From a virus, in the IMG/VR virus record IMGVR_UViG_3300032323_000670, positions 51,977-115,976 of that record: a DNA stretch of 64,000 nt. One strand, given 5' to 3'. Shown here piece after piece: positions 63,995 to 64,000 of the stretch (position 1 is the first letter of the stretch; each line of letters starts with the position of its first letter). Made by a program: the position numbers and the translations under genes. The notes below the pieces were generated by a model that saw only the letters and a program-made list of their open reading frames with translations, was not told the origin of the DNA and searched no databases.

Positions 63995-64000
63995 AGCCCA

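Noticed and set aside
1-64000. Stop-codon reassignment, known in some crAss-like phages
   Set aside because: TAA, TGA and TAG all end well-defined genes at the right places and the giant frames run thousands of codons without in-frame TAG or TGA, so the standard code is used.
1-64000. tRNA genes, CRISPR arrays, integrase or insertion sequences
   Set aside because: No cloverleaf-like segment, regular repeat-spacer array, recombinase motif or terminal inverted repeat was seen; nearly all bases are accounted for by genes.

Overview
The window is part of a tailed-phage genome that I place with the crAss-like phages (order Crassvirales). The main evidence is a 4163-residue protein carrying the virion RNA polymerase signature DFDID, flanked by two more giant virion proteins. 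A crAss-type major capsid protein sits at the right edge, and a 1728-residue protein begins like the crAss muzzle/tail-stabilisation protein. Base composition is AT-rich, the standard genetic code is used, and most starts lack a Shine-Dalgarno sequence. Together these point to a Bacteroidota host. Terminase and portal are not in the window; in this group they normally lie upstream of the capsid gene, here beyond base 64000. I see no integrase, tRNA, rRNA, CRISPR array or insertion sequence.

Layout. (1) Bases 1-7952, plus strand: replication and nucleotide genes. They comprise two paralogous proteins of unknown function, a PD-(D/E)XK nuclease, two conserved unknowns, a compact family B DNA polymerase, a DUF932-like protein and two all-alpha NTP-pyrophosphatase-like proteins. 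(2) Bases 7949-10225, minus strand: four very small proteins and a lysis cassette (endolysin, two holin-like membrane proteins, two overlapping spanin-like proteins). (3) Bases 10225-36070, minus strand: three giant ORFs of 2603, 4163 and 1849 codons joined by 4-base ATGA overlaps. They encode presumed ejected proteins: virion RNA polymerase, two HExxH protease-like segments, a nuclease domain and ADP-ribose/NAD-type domains. (4) Bases 36095-45044: four further cargo or internal virion proteins rich in short xGG motifs. (5) Bases 45044-52390: muzzle, two ring-type tail proteins and an HU/IHF-like protein. (6) Bases 52533-57791: Cys-rich and fibronectin-like surface proteins plus an abundant-looking 425-residue structural protein. 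(7) Bases 57856-62422: a Dps-like protein, a ring/adaptor protein, a run of small strongly basic proteins and a capsid-adjacent protein. (8) Bases 62516-63994: major capsid protein.

How it works together (inference): the plus-strand genes replicate the DNA. The minus-strand genes build the particle and load it with an RNA polymerase, proteases, a nuclease and polyvalent effector domains that would enter the cell with the DNA. The lysis genes sit at the distal end of the late operon. Three terminators isolate the capsid gene, the 425-residue protein and the fibre block as separate transcription units. A short A-rich leader recurs before four unit-leading or isolated genes. No stretch over 300 bases lacks a gene; the longest gaps (about 60-140 bases) hold terminators or AT-rich leaders.
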